A stretch of DNA of 64,000 bases from Paenibacillus sp. FSL H8-0332 (GCF_037963835.1 NZ_CP150145.1:3286001-3350000); one strand, 5' to 3'. Counted from the first letter of the stretch, positions 1-10,715 are shown. A program made the numbers and translations. The notes: generated from the sequence alone by a model not told the origin.

Positions 1-1
1 C

Positions 2-2269
<2,268 letters not shown>

Positions 2270-2313
2270 TATTTCATTGAAGACTATTGCGAGGCAAGGG
2301 GGAACACTGGAAT

Positions 2314-3087
2314 ATGATTATATCGCTTGAACGGGTATCATGGCGGCGTGAGCAGACAATGATTCTGCATGATATGAATTGGCAGGTACATGAGGGACAG
2401 CACTGGTGCATTGTTGGTCTGAACGGATCAGGCAAGACAACCATGCTGAACGTCGTGAACGGCTACATCTGGCCGACCCAGGGACAGGTGGAGGTGCTGG
2501 GCCATCGCTTCGGCGATGTGGACCTGAGGGAGCTGCGCAAGCGGATCGGCTGGGTCAGCACCTCATTGCAGCAGAAGCTGTACGGCCATCAGACGGCGCT
2601 GAACATCATTCTGAGCGGCAAATTCGCCACGATCGGACTGTACGACAAGACAGAAGAAGCGGACCTGAAGCAGGCAGAGGAGCTGCTGGAGTTCCTGGAT
2701 TGCTCGGCCCTGGCCACACGAACTTATGATACCTTATCACAGGGACAACGCCAGAAGATTCTTATCGCACGGGCGCTCATTGCAAATCCTGATCTGCTCA
2801 TCTTGGACGAGCCTTGTACGGGACTGGATATTTTTGCGCGGGAGCAGTTGCTGCAGATGATCGAGAAGATCACCAAGCAGGAAGACGGCCCCACCTTGCT
2901 CTATGTGACCCATCATATCGAGGAGATTACTCCCTGTTTCACCCATACCCTGCTGGTTAAGAATGGGGAAATCTATAAAGCTGACGAGACGACGGAGTGC
3001 CTGAAGTCAGAGGTGCTCAGCGATTTCTTCGATACCCCGGTTGAGGTGCAGGAGCATCATAACCGGAGATGGCTTACGTTGGGTTGA
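2314..3087 (+). CDS. ABC transporter ATP-binding protein, YlmA-like
   Basis: 257-residue cytoplasmic ATPase. Walker A is GLNGSGKTT, the signature LSQGQRQKI, Walker B LLILDEPCTGLD and the H-loop VTHH, all complete. The wording (SWRREQTMILHDMNWQV, VLGHRFGDVDLRELRKRIG) resembles B. subtilis YlmA and ModF-type ATPases, which stand without a permease gene beside them; none is seen here either. I chose ATG 2314 because an AGGGGGA box lies about 10 bp upstream; an in-frame TTG at 2287 would add nine residues. Substrate unknown. It may share a transcript with the gene before it. Confidence 0.85.
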   Translation: MIISLERVSWRREQTMILHDMNWQVHEGQHWCIVGLNGSGKTTMLNVVNGYIWPTQGQVEVLGHRFGDVDLRELRKRIGWVSTSLQQKLYGHQTALNIILSGKFATIGLYDKTEEADLKQAEELLEFLDCSALATRTYDTLSQGQRQKILIARALIANPDLLILDEPCTGLDIFAREQLLQMIEKITKQEDGPTLLYVTHHIEEITPCFTHTLLVKNGEIYKADETTECLKSEVLSDFFDTPVEVQEHHNRRWLTLG

Positions 3088-3218
3088 ACAAGAGGCATTC
3101 CAGGCATCCATGACAAATAATATTTTGTACCCGGGAGACATGCCGTGTCCATTCCATCAAGTCCGCAATATTGTGTAGGGTAGGACCATAAAAACCACAA
3201 TATTAGGAGGAATGGCTT

Positions 3219-4475
3219 ATGGCAGATGAAGGATGCAATCAGAATGCTTCCGGATCTTGCTCACATGCAGAGGGGAACTCCACTACCGCTAGCGGGTTTG
3301 CTTCCCATGCTGAGGGGTACCAGACCACAGCCAGCGCTTCTGCGGCTCATGCTGAAGGCTACCAGACCATTGCAGCATTGGACACGGCCCATGCCGAAGG
3401 GAATGGGGCCCTTGCATCAGGACCGGCCTCACATGCGGAAGGTTACAGGACCTTTGCAATCAACGATGCTGCCCACGCTGAGGGAGGTTTAACTGTTGCT
3501 TCAGGGACTCAATCTCACGCTGAGGGTGCTCAGACGACTGCTTCGGGTGTAGCTTCTCATGCGGAAGGCAATCAGAGTACTGCAAGTGGTGAATACTCCC
3601 ACTCAGAAGGCTTCCTGACAGTAGCTGCTGGCCCTGCTGCCCATGCAGAAGGCTTCTCAACTCAGGCAAATGGGCTTAGTTCTCATGCTGAAGGTTCCTT
3701 CACTGAGGCGAATGGAAACTTTTCCCACGCAGAAGGTTTGTCTACAATTGCAGGTGCTCAGAACTCTCATGCTGAAGGGAACAGCACGGTTGTTCTTCCA
3801 GAACACACTGAAGCTCACATTATGGGTGCTTTTGGTGAAACACTGTATCCTGCTTCTTGGCATTTAGCCAATGGTACTCCATCCACCCCTGACCTGGCTG
3901 CTGTGCTTCAGGGGTCTACCGGAAATTTATACCTTAAAGGCACGGTAATGAATTTTGGGGCAGACTATGCCGAAATGTTTGAGACGGTGGATGGATTGCC
4001 GATCGAACCGGGCTATTTTGTGACCACGGATGGGGAGCGGGTAAGAAAAGCAACGCCAGCAGACAAATATATCTTGGGGGTAGTGAGTGCTACCCCCTCT
4101 GTCCTTGGAGATGCAAGCCCCTTGAACTGGAAAGGCAAATACGAAAGGGATGAATGGGGCAGGGTTAGATATGAAGACCGGGAAGTTGAGGCGGTGAGAG
4201 ACAGCGAGGATAATGTTCTGGCGCCTGCATATTCTGTGAGCGCGGCCGTTCTCAATCCTCAATACAAGCCGTCTCAAGCCTATGTGCCACGGATCGATCG
4301 CCCGGAATGGGTGGCTGTAGGAACCATGGGCAAGCTCCTTGTCCGGGATGATGGAACCTGTCAGGTGAATGGATATTGTCTTCCAGGTGCGAGTGGAGTG
4401 GCGACCGCCTCTACAGAAGGGTACCGTGTTCTTGCCAGAACAGCACCTGATCAAATCCGAATTTATGTGAAATAG
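3219..4475 (+). CDS. YadA-head-type repeat protein with Peptidase_G2 self-cleaving C-terminal chaperone domain
   Basis: 418 residues behind a perfect AGGAGG at 3205-3210. Residues about 15-195 are 13 consecutive 14-residue repeats beginning [SA]H[AS]EG with a T-x-ASG middle, the left-handed beta-roll repeat of YadA-type heads. After a linker comes NFGADYAEMFE (residues 245-255), the motif of the intramolecular chaperone of phage phi29/GA-1 appendages (Peptidase_G2). By analogy cleavage would fall between Ala248 and Asp249 with Glu252 catalytic, releasing the C-terminal ~170 residues after trimerisation. No signal peptide or TM segment is seen. No phage structural genes flank it, so it is a stand-alone gene: perhaps a spore or cell-surface fibre, or a domesticated appendage. 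Fold and processing are inferred; the repeats are seen directly. Confidence 0.82.
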   Translation: MADEGCNQNASGSCSHAEGNSTTASGFASHAEGYQTTASASAAHAEGYQTIAALDTAHAEGNGALASGPASHAEGYRTFAINDAAHAEGGLTVASGTQSHAEGAQTTASGVASHAEGNQSTASGEYSHSEGFLTVAAGPAAHAEGFSTQANGLSSHAEGSFTEANGNFSHAEGLSTIAGAQNSHAEGNSTVVLPEHTEAHIMGAFGETLYPASWHLANGTPSTPDLAAVLQGSTGNLYLKGTVMNFGADYAEMFETVDGLPIEPGYFVTTDGERVRKATPADKYILGVVSATPSVLGDASPLNWKGKYERDEWGRVRYEDREVEAVRDSEDNVLAPAYSVSAAVLNPQYKPSQAYVPRIDRPEWVAVGTMGKLLVRDDGTCQVNGYCLPGASGVATASTEGYRVLARTAPDQIRIYVK

Positions 4476-4510
4476 AGACGATTCAGCAAGCGGGCGCGGT
4501 TCAAAAATAT

Positions 4511-4550
4511 AAGGCAGCAATTCTCCTGTTATGGAGGATTGCTGCCTTTG
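4511..4550. terminator. Bidirectional hairpin terminator between converging genes
   Basis: Near-perfect 15-16 bp stem: AAGGCAGCAAT then TCTCC pairs with GGAGG then ATTGCTGCCTT around a six-base loop. It lies between the plus-strand repeat protein and the minus-strand GH4 gene. T-rich flank rightward (TTTGTTATT) and an A-rich left flank (TCAAAAATAT) let it serve both strands. Confidence 0.85.
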
Positions 4551-4561
4551 TTATTGAAGAT

Positions 4562-5860
4562 TTATTGATACTTCGGCAGCCAGTCACCATGAGCTGCGAT
4601 CAGATCGTCGCACATGCTGACAATGTCGTCCATTGACAGCTCCGCGGCGGTGTGCGGGTCCAGCATGGCGGCGTGGTAGATATGGTCCTTCTTGCGCGTC
4701 ATGGCGGCTTCGATAGTCAGGAGCTGGGTGTTGATGTTGGTCCGGTTGAGCGCTGCGCACTGCGGCGGCAGATCACCTACGAAGGTTGGCGTTACGCCGC
4801 TTCTGTCCACCAGACAAGGCACCTCGACACAGGCTTCTCTCGGCAGATTGGTAATCAGCCCCGTGTTCATCACATTGCCGCCGATTTTGAACGGCACATC
4901 CGTCTCCATGGCTTCCAGGATGTATGAGGCATATTCATGGGAACGCTCATGCTTCAGCTCCTGATTGTTCACCAGTTCCCCGCGCATCTGCTCCCACTGC
5001 TTAATCTGTTCCACGCAGCGGCGCGGATATTCGTCCAGCGGAATCTGGAAGCGTTCGATCAGCTCGGGATAGTTTCTTTTGATGAAGTACGGATGGTATT
5101 CGGCATTATGCTCGGAGGATTCCGTAATATAGTAGCCGAATTTCAGCATCATCTCGTAGCGGACCATGTCGTAGTGAGACTCCAGCTGCTTCTCGGACGC
5201 ACGCCGTTTGATCTCCGGGTACAGGTCCTCGCCGTCTTTGGTGACTTCAAGCAGCCAGGCCATGTGGTTGATGCCGGCGATTTTGGCTTGAACCCCTGTC
5301 TTGTCAATGCCGAGGTGGTCGAATAAGCCAGGAATACACTGCTGCACGCTGTGGCAGAGTCCAATGGTATTCACCCCGCCGTAAGTGTTCATGACGTTCG
5401 TCAGAACAGCCATCGGGTTCGTATAGTTCAGGAACAGCGCATCCGGGCAGACCTCACGGATATCCGCCGCGAAATCCAGCATTACCGGAATGGTCCGCAG
5501 GTTGCGGAAGATGCCGCCAATACCTACAGTGTCAGCGATCGTCTGGCGCAAGCCATATTTCTTGGGGATCTCAAAATCAGTAATCGTACAAGGATCGTAC
5601 CCGCCGACCTGAATGGCGTTCACCACATATTTGGCCCCGCGCAGCGCTTCCTTGCGGTCAGTATAGGTATTGACGGTACAAGTGCTGCCGCTGCTTTTCT
5701 TCAGATTCTGGAGCATGCTGGCAGAGTCATTCAGACGCTGCAGATCGATATCATATAGGGCAAGCTCGAAGCCTTGCAAAGCGGGTGTAGCCATGATATC
5801 TCCGAGTACGTTTTTGGCGAATACTGTACTTCCGGCACCGATAAATGTAACTTTAGACAT
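4562..5860 (-). CDS. melA: GH4 alpha-galactosidase (NAD+/metal-dependent)
   Basis: 433 residues starting MSKVTFIGAGSTVFAKNVLG, a Rossmann-type NAD+-binding N-terminus of glycoside hydrolase family 4. Further family marks are NYTNPMAVLTNV, the metal-ligand Cys in GLCHSVQ and the His of GINHMAW. GH4 enzymes hydrolyse alpha-galactosides by an oxidation-elimination route using NAD+ and a divalent metal, in the cytoplasm. The start at 5860 is supported by AGGAGG at 5871-5876 (minus strand); the frame stays open 46 codons further upstream but without a ribosome site there. Divergent from an AraC-family regulator, its likely activator. Alpha-glucosidase or alpha-glucuronidase members of GH4 are the alternatives. 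Confidence 0.85.
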   Translation of the reverse strand: MSKVTFIGAGSTVFAKNVLGDIMATPALQGFELALYDIDLQRLNDSASMLQNLKKSSGSTCTVNTYTDRKEALRGAKYVVNAIQVGGYDPCTITDFEIPKKYGLRQTIADTVGIGGIFRNLRTIPVMLDFAADIREVCPDALFLNYTNPMAVLTNVMNTYGGVNTIGLCHSVQQCIPGLFDHLGIDKTGVQAKIAGINHMAWLLEVTKDGEDLYPEIKRRASEKQLESHYDMVRYEMMLKFGYYITESSEHNAEYHPYFIKRNYPELIERFQIPLDEYPRRCVEQIKQWEQMRGELVNNQELKHERSHEYASYILEAMETDVPFKIGGNVMNTGLITNLPREACVEVPCLVDRSGVTPTFVGDLPPQCAALNRTNINTQLLTIEAAMTRKKDHIYHAAMLDPHTAAELSMDDIVSMCDDLIAAHGDWLPKYQ

Positions 5861-5922
5861 AAGAGTCTGGCCTCCTGTGGGTTGTGGAATATAAGATTTC
5901 AGAAGCTTTTTTCGCTTGTTTC

Positions 5923-5941
5923 TTCTATAATCACTATAGAA
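5923..5941. promoter_or_regulatory. Inverted repeat in the melA/araC divergent promoter region
   Basis: Perfect 7-bp arms TTCTATA and TATAGAA separated by ATCAC, in the 136-bp spacer between the divergent genes. The left arm overlaps a TATAAT (5926-5931) usable as -10 for the regulator. Candidate operator for the adjacent AraC protein; inference only. Confidence 0.4.
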
Positions 5942-5996
5942 TAGAACCGAAGGACCGCCTATGGAGAAAGACAAGATAGATATGGAGGAATGTTGC

Positions 5997-6893
5997 ATGA
6001 ATCCGGATCATTACGAGTTCACTCTGGCCATTAACCTCATACCGGAGGAGCAGGATTTGTCAGTGCTGTTCAGCGGCGAGGGGAGACCGCTTCCCGGACA
6101 CACCATAGGACCGTCCGTACATGATTTCTACTTAATACATACCGTTCTGGAGGGCGGCGGCCTGTTCGAGTGCGGGACGTTCACGGCGGAGTGCCGGGCG
6201 GGAGATACCTTCGTGATTATCCCCGGCTCATTATTCAGCTATAAGGCCGACCTCGATAATCCCTGGCATTATGCATGGGTTGCCTTGCAGGGCATTGGGG
6301 TACTGGATCTCCTTAGAGCGGTCGGGATTACGAAGGACCAGCCCTTTATCCGTTCCGGCGGCGGTAACGCCGCTGAGCTGCATAGCTTATATGAACATAT
6401 CAGGCTTGCGTTCAAGCAATCCGCTTATCCGCGGCTGGAGAGTCTGGAAGCATCGGGCTGGGCACGGCTGCTGCTGCACCAATTCGGACGCGATAATCTA
6501 AGCGCCTTGCCGCCGAATCCGTCCGGGATGCCGGAGATGATCGACCGGCAGATCGACCAGGCGATCCGCTGGATTACACTGCAATACCATCAGCAGATCA
6601 GCATCGATCACCTCGCATCCTCACTCGGCTATCACCGGGTTCATTTATCCAAGGCATTCAAGCAGCGGACCGGCCTGTCGCCCAAGCAGTTCCTGCTTAG
6701 AATCAGAATGGACAAGGCCAGAGAGCTGCTAGGCAGCACGCTGACGATTGAACAAGTGGCCTCTTCCGTCGGCTTCAATGACGCCTTGTATTTCTCCAAG
6801 CAATTCCGCAAAGCTACAGGCATGCCGCCGAGCGAATTCCGGGCAGTACTCAGGAACGGGAATGAAAAAGATACAGGAGGATCAAACATATGA
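5997..6893 (+). CDS. AraC-family regulator with N-terminal cupin-like sensor domain
   Basis: 299 residues. The N-terminal ~150 residues (GHTIGPSVHDFYLIHTVLEGGGLFECG, then AGDTFVIIPG) form an AraC-type arm/cupin sugar-sensing domain. Residues about 195-295 hold two helix-turn-helix motifs: ISIDHLASSLGYHRVHLSKAF and LTIEQVASSVGFNDALYFSKQF. ATG 5997 is preferred because GGAGG sits 8 bp upstream; an upstream ATG at 5961 lacks one. Divergent to the GH4 gene, so most likely its alpha-galactoside-responsive activator (MelR/RafR logic). Its stop overlaps the next start as ATGA, implying translational coupling. Confidence 0.85.
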   Translation: MNPDHYEFTLAINLIPEEQDLSVLFSGEGRPLPGHTIGPSVHDFYLIHTVLEGGGLFECGTFTAECRAGDTFVIIPGSLFSYKADLDNPWHYAWVALQGIGVLDLLRAVGITKDQPFIRSGGGNAAELHSLYEHIRLAFKQSAYPRLESLEASGWARLLLHQFGRDNLSALPPNPSGMPEMIDRQIDQAIRWITLQYHQQISIDHLASSLGYHRVHLSKAFKQRTGLSPKQFLLRIRMDKARELLGSTLTIEQVASSVGFNDALYFSKQFRKATGMPPSEFRAVLRNGNEKDTGGSNI

Positions 6894-7657
6894 AACCGCA
6901 AGTCCAGCGAATCCGTGATCTGACCATAGTACGAAGAGAGGGAGGGCGCTTGCTGGTCGTCGGCTGCGATTCCAGTGCCAGCATCGGCAACAAGCCGATG
7001 GATGTGGTGCAGACACCCCCGGCTGTTGCAGGCTATTATGCTGCCAGAGTTGCAGTGATGGAGGTCCTGTCTGTGGGAGCGGAGATTTTAACAGTCATCG
7101 ATACCCTGGCGGTAGAGAAGGAGCCTACAGGGAATGAGATTATCCGGGGCATCCACAAGCTGCTTCAGGAAGCCGGACTGACTACCGCCCATGTGAACGG
7201 CAGCACCGAGGATAATTTCGTGACCTGCCAGACCGGTATCGGAATCACTGTGATCGGTGAGGCTGAGGAGGAGCAGCTGAAGCTGGGGTGTTCACAGGGC
7301 GGAGACTGTATCGTGATGCTGGGCGAACCGCTGGTCGGAAGTGCAGTGCTGGTGCAGGAAGCAAGCCAGTGTACCCTCGGGCAGCTTCAGCTTTTGGCAG
7401 CTGCGCCGGAGGTCCATGATATTCACCCGGTTGGCTCTAAGGGAGCCGGGTATGAAGCGGAGCTTCTCGCAGAGTTGAACGGCTGTGGCTTCCAGCCGGT
7501 GCCTGGAATAGCGGATAAGCTACAGGCATCCGGGGGGCCGGCGACAGCGGTGATTTTTGCGGCAAAGGAATGTAGGATTAGTGAGCTTCAGTCTAGAATC
7601 GGCGGCAAGATGGAGATTATCGGTTATTTACAGCCTTGTACGGCTTACGGAAGGTGA
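6890..7657 (+). CDS. PurM/AIR-synthase-fold ATP-binding protein, possibly alpha-ribazole kinase (CblS)-like
   Basis: 255 residues, ATG 6890 overlapping the AraC stop by 4 bp. The N-terminal half has the nucleotide-binding features of the PurM/ThiL/HypE/SelD superfamily: LLVVGCDSSASIG, then AGYYAARVAVMEVLSVGAEILTVIDTLAVE and HVNGSTEDNF. The C-terminal half is a shorter domain ending MEIIGYLQP. The GCDSSASIG start and compact size fit the CblS group, which phosphorylates alpha-ribazole for cobamide assembly, but I cannot confirm this and no other B12 gene is in view. Coupling to a regulator of galactoside use is unexplained. Fold fairly sure, reaction not. Confidence 0.6.
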   Translation: MKPQVQRIRDLTIVRREGGRLLVVGCDSSASIGNKPMDVVQTPPAVAGYYAARVAVMEVLSVGAEILTVIDTLAVEKEPTGNEIIRGIHKLLQEAGLTTAHVNGSTEDNFVTCQTGIGITVIGEAEEEQLKLGCSQGGDCIVMLGEPLVGSAVLVQEASQCTLGQLQLLAAAPEVHDIHPVGSKGAGYEAELLAELNGCGFQPVPGIADKLQASGGPATAVIFAAKECRISELQSRIGGKMEIIGYLQPCTAYGR

Positions 7658-7785
7658 ATACCAGCGCGAACAAGGCGGATTTGATTAAACCAAATCTGGC
7701 CTGCCGCCAACAAATGGATAAACCGGTTCGGCCCCCTAATTGTGGAGACATTCTGCTAAAAACTCGTGTTTTCGCAGTTTCTCGT

Positions 7786-8691
7786 TTACAGCGTTATTTC
7801 TATCGGTTTTAGCTTGCCCGCTTTCCATGCGGCTTGGTATTGCTTGGGGCTCAAACGCTGCAAACTGCCATGAAAACGGCGCTCGTTGTAAAATTCAATA
7901 TAGGCTGCGACTGCTTCATAGGCTTCTTCAAACGTTTCAAAGTACCTTTTTGCATACAAATCTCTCTCCAAAATGCTATGAAATGACTCAATGTAGGCGT
8001 TCATATTCGGCGTTTTTGGAGGAATTCGTTCATGCTCCAGCGGACGCTGTGTTTCCGCACACAACTCGCCAAAGACGTCACTTAAGAATTGCGGGCCGTT
8101 ATCCGAACGGATGACCGGAGAGGGGTCTCCAGGCTGCAAACGCCTGTCTAGAGCCTCTCTTAACGTGGCACAGACTTGCTTGGCTGTACAACTCGCTCCC
8201 ACGTGGTAGCCAACAATGCAGCGGTCAAACACATCAATCATATCAAAGATAAAAAAGAAGCGGTCGTAGCCATGAACATATCCATATTTAATGTCAATCT
8301 GCCAGAGTTGGTTGGGGCCGGTGACCACTCGATTTCGTGCCAGGTGCCGAGGGTATTTTACGTTCTTTACCGGCTTTTTCTGAAGCAGCCCGAGTTTCTT
8401 GCACAGCCGATATGCCTTCTTGTGGTTGAGAATTAAGCCCTGCTGGACCCACAGGGCGTAGGCGAGGTTCCGGTAGCCATAGCCGTTCTCCTCTCCCTCC
8501 ACCAGCTCACTCAGCCATTCCTCGATCTGTAGGTCACTCACCCGCAGACCACCAGTGGTGAGGGAATAGGAGGGGATCGGACGGCCCGACGTCGTTATTG
8601 CAGCAGGGCCGCCTAGAAGCCCCGAGAGACGTTTTTTATGGGCATAGTAGGTGGAGGGTTGAACCTCTATAATCCGTAGCACCAATGTCAC
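7786..8691 (-). CDS. IS3-family transposase OrfB (DDE integrase core)
   Basis: 301 residues counted from GTG 8691, but probably made mainly as an OrfAB fusion by -1 frameshifting. HTH_21-like N-terminus, then the rve core: WQIDIKYGYVHG (first Asp), VIRSDNGPQF (second Asp) and the Glu in NMNAYIESFHSILERD, followed by FYNERRFHGSLQRLSPKQY. All three catalytic acids are present and there is no internal stop, so the element could be active. The fused frame upstream of GTG reads SQPRLQDRLELANETIKRGYT, continuous with the OrfB start. Confidence 0.92.
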   Translation of the reverse strand: MTLVLRIIEVQPSTYYAHKKRLSGLLGGPAAITTSGRPIPSYSLTTGGLRVSDLQIEEWLSELVEGEENGYGYRNLAYALWVQQGLILNHKKAYRLCKKLGLLQKKPVKNVKYPRHLARNRVVTGPNQLWQIDIKYGYVHGYDRFFFIFDMIDVFDRCIVGYHVGASCTAKQVCATLREALDRRLQPGDPSPVIRSDNGPQFLSDVFGELCAETQRPLEHERIPPKTPNMNAYIESFHSILERDLYAKRYFETFEEAYEAVAAYIEFYNERRFHGSLQRLSPKQYQAAWKAGKLKPIEITL

Positions 8692-8705
8692 CGTATACCC
8701 CCGCT

Positions 8706-9053
8706 TTATCGTTTCGTTGGCCAGTTCGAGTCTGTCTTGTAAGCGGGGTTGGCTTTTTTTAGGAGTTCACGCAGCAGTTCGATCTCCAAATCCTTTTCGC
8801 CCAGTAGCTTAATGGCCGTCTCCATCTTCGTCTCCAGGTCTTGGACACGCTCCGCATCTTCAATCCGTTCCTGAACGGACGGGGTAGCCTCTTCTCCAAA
8901 CCGTTCCTTGTAGAACTTCACCCAATTGGAAATCGTGCTGGGTGAGACGGAGTACTTTCGGGCGAGGAAGGAAATCTTGGTTCCATGGATCGCTTCTTGG
9001 GCTACTTTGATCCGCTGTTCGTCGTACAACTTGTTGCTTCTCATCGGCTCCAC
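8706..9053 (-). CDS. IS3-family transposase OrfA (helix-turn-helix)
   Basis: 115 residues. RIKVAQEAIHGTKISFLARKYSVSPSTISNWVKFYKERFG is the HTH_Tnp_1-type DNA-binding domain (quoted part spans residues 15-54), followed by a leucine-rich coiled coil VQDLETKMETAIKLLGEKDL for multimerisation. It binds the IS ends and regulates OrfAB. Reading ends at 8706, 15 bp before the annotated OrfB GTG, with the frameshift site just inside its 3' end. Confidence 0.9.
   Translation of the reverse strand: MEPMRSNKLYDEQRIKVAQEAIHGTKISFLARKYSVSPSTISNWVKFYKERFGEEATPSVQERIEDAERVQDLETKMETAIKLLGEKDLEIELLRELLKKANPAYKTDSNWPTKR
8754..8760 (-). other. Programmed -1 frameshift slip site (A7 then G)
   Basis: On the minus strand OrfA reads CTA AAA AAA GCC. 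Slippage by one base on the run of seven A continues as AGC CAA CCC in a frame that stays open into OrfB. This is the classic A6G-type arrangement of IS3/IS150 elements. Confidence 0.8.
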
Positions 9054-9153
9054 TCCCTCTTCTTAGTGTACCTCTTACATGTCAAGGTCTCCACTTTGAT
9101 TAGGGGGCTTAAGAGAAACGTATCTTAATTTCCCTCTTTCTGCGAAATGTCCT

Positions 9154-9301
9154 GAAACAAGTGGAAAAATAGCAACTGCTGCTTACGGATTGGGCCGTTT
9201 AAGGTAACGAGTGATTATTTAAGTGCCATTTTTCCAATTGTTTCCCCAGCATGGCCCATACGTTCCTCAGGAAGTGGAGAAAATCCAACTAAGTGCTCTC
9301 C
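9154..9301. repeat. Dispersed palindromic intergenic element, copy 1
   Basis: GAAACAAGTGGAAAAAT (from 9154) is complementary to ATTTTTCCAATTGTTTC (to 9244) with one or two mismatches. The following part, with AGTGCCATTTTTCCAA and AGAAAATCCAACT, recurs in the same order at 53190-53257. It looks like a small MITE-like or REP-like element. Bases 9302-9528 next to it hold no gene I can support. Confidence 0.6.
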
Positions 9302-9528
9302 CGCAAGCATACACATCCCAGTCTAATACGCTATCCAAGCGCAATGGGCACTGCCAGTCCCTTGCAGACAGGGAGTGGTATGAGCTGGAGAATGTACAAT
9401 CTTTCTATCAATTTTTCAATCAGCATAAGCATCTGTTTGAATAAGGCTTAATAAGCGCCAGGAAGCGCCACAATTGACATCATTCAAATTCAAAGTTATT
9501 ATAGACACGCATAGTCCTTAATAAGGGC

Positions 9529-9634
9529 GATGCTGATGTACATTGCAGATTGGCGATGTAGATTGGACGATGCAGATTGGTCGATGCAGTTGTGCAATAC
9601 AGATTGGCGACGCAGGTGAGCGATGCAGATGCGG
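9529..9634 (+). repeat. Imperfect tandem array, about eight units of 12-14 bp
   Basis: Units resemble GATGCAGATTGGC; starts are near 9529, 9541, 9555, 9569, 9583, 9596, 9609 and 9622. The unit length drifts between 12 and 14 bp, so reading frame is not kept. It lies about 120 bp upstream of the flavoprotein start. The rest of 9635-9752 shows only that gene's AGGGAGGAA ribosome site. Confidence 0.75.
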
Positions 9635-9752
9635 TGTCTATTTTTTTGTGATATTCACGGACTACAGAAATCTCTAATGTCCGCAAATCGACCTGCCGTC
9701 ACCGCCACACCAGACACCAACCACTCAAACCAACCACAGGGAGGAATTACAA

Positions 9753-10715
9753 ATGAAGAATCTGAAAAATAATGATGCCGCAAATGTAGTTAATACAGAT
9801 GCAGCAAATGCAGACGCAGTAATTATCGGAGGAGGCCCCGCCGGGCTTAATGCTGCGCTGATGCTGGGCCGGGCACGCAAACGGACGATTGTTATAGATG
9901 CCGGGCGTCCGCGTAATGCGGTCACCCGGGAAGCGCATGGCTTCCTGACCCGGGACGGGATTGCTCCGTTTGAACTCCGGCGGATTGCCATAGAACAGCT
10001 TGGCGCTTATCCGTCGGTCTCACACCTTGAAGATACAGTTGTGTCCGTTACCGGAGAGGACGGGGCCTTCCTGCTGGAGACCGCTTCAGGGCTTAAGATC
10101 TCCAGCAGGAAGCTGCTATTCGCCGCAGGCATGAAGGACCGCAGGCTGGATATTCCGGGACTAAGTGAGGTCTACGGGAAGAGCGCTTTTGTCTGCCCGT
10201 ATTGCGATGGCTGGGAATTAAGGGATCAGCCGCTGGCGGTCATTAGCAGAGGGGCTGCGCTCATGCATCTTGCGCCATTGTTATATGGGTGGACAAAGCA
10301 ATTCGCGGTCTGCACGAATGGACCCGATGAGCTCACAGAAGCGGAACGTGAGGAATTACGTGCTCATGATATCCCGTTATTCGATACTCCGATCCGCGAG
10401 ATTTCATCCAGTGAGGGTATGGTTAACCATGTGAAGCTGATGGATGGAACAGAAATTCCGTGTACCGGCATCTTCTTTAGGCCCGAGCTGGCTCCGGGAA
10501 CGGATCTGCCGCATTCCCTGGGCTGCCGGATATCCGAGCAGGGAATCGTTGAAGTCGGCGAGTCCGGCCAGACCAGCGTGCCCGGGATATATGCCGCCGG
10601 GGATGCCGCCACCATGATGCATCAATCCATAGCTGCCGCCGCATCGGGCGCGCTGGCTGCTGCTGCGGTGAATGGTGAATTGAACAGGGAAGCCTGGAAG
10701 GCGGGGCTTGCATAA
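9753..10715 (+). CDS. Thioredoxin-reductase-like NAD(P)/FAD-dependent oxidoreductase
   Basis: 320 residues. The FAD dinucleotide fold is AVIIGGGPAGLNAALMLGRA (residues 22-42), the redox pair is CPYC (Cys148, Cys151), and the FAD-closing motif is GIYAAGDAA near the C-terminus. This is the low-molecular-weight TrxR architecture. The first 20 residues are an Asn/Ala-rich extension (MKNLKNNDAANVVNTDAANA) not typical of the family. The NADPH-site GxGxxA is poorly kept (ISRGAALMHLA), so it may be a ferredoxin/flavin-dependent or otherwise divergent member instead of a housekeeping TrxB. AGGGAGGAA lies upstream. Probably a single-gene unit. Confidence 0.85.
   Translation: MKNLKNNDAANVVNTDAANADAVIIGGGPAGLNAALMLGRARKRTIVIDAGRPRNAVTREAHGFLTRDGIAPFELRRIAIEQLGAYPSVSHLEDTVVSVTGEDGAFLLETASGLKISSRKLLFAAGMKDRRLDIPGLSEVYGKSAFVCPYCDGWELRDQPLAVISRGAALMHLAPLLYGWTKQFAVCTNGPDELTEAEREELRAHDIPLFDTPIREISSSEGMVNHVKLMDGTEIPCTGIFFRPELAPGTDLPHSLGCRISEQGIVEVGESGQTSVPGIYAAGDAATMMHQSIAAAASGALAAAAVNGELNREAWKAGLA

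Larger units (their letters stand above)
7731..9108 (-). mobile_element. IS3-family insertion sequence, intact
   Basis: Ends are inverted: GCCCCCTAAT then GTGGAGACATT on the left, and the complement of GCCCCCTAAT then GTGGAGACCTT on the right (9084-9108), differing by a 3-bp indel inside the repeat. About 1.38 kb enclosing orfA and orfB on the minus strand. No convincing target-site duplication is visible (TTCG against TTAA), so the exact outer bases are approximate. It lies in the spacer downstream of the PurM-like gene and breaks no recognisable gene. Confidence 0.85.

Noticed and set aside
3219-4475. YadA-type autotransporter adhesin
   Set aside because: No signal peptide and no C-terminal outer-membrane anchor; the C-terminus is the Peptidase_G2 chaperone, and the host looks Gram-positive.
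7670-7715. Terminator after the PurM-like gene
   Set aside because: ATTTG/CAAAT and GGCGG/CCGCC can pair only with a large bulge and no T-run follows.
9223-9444. 73-codon reading frame in the spacer after the IS element
   Set aside because: Overlaps the dispersed palindromic element, no ribosome site, no recognisable motif.
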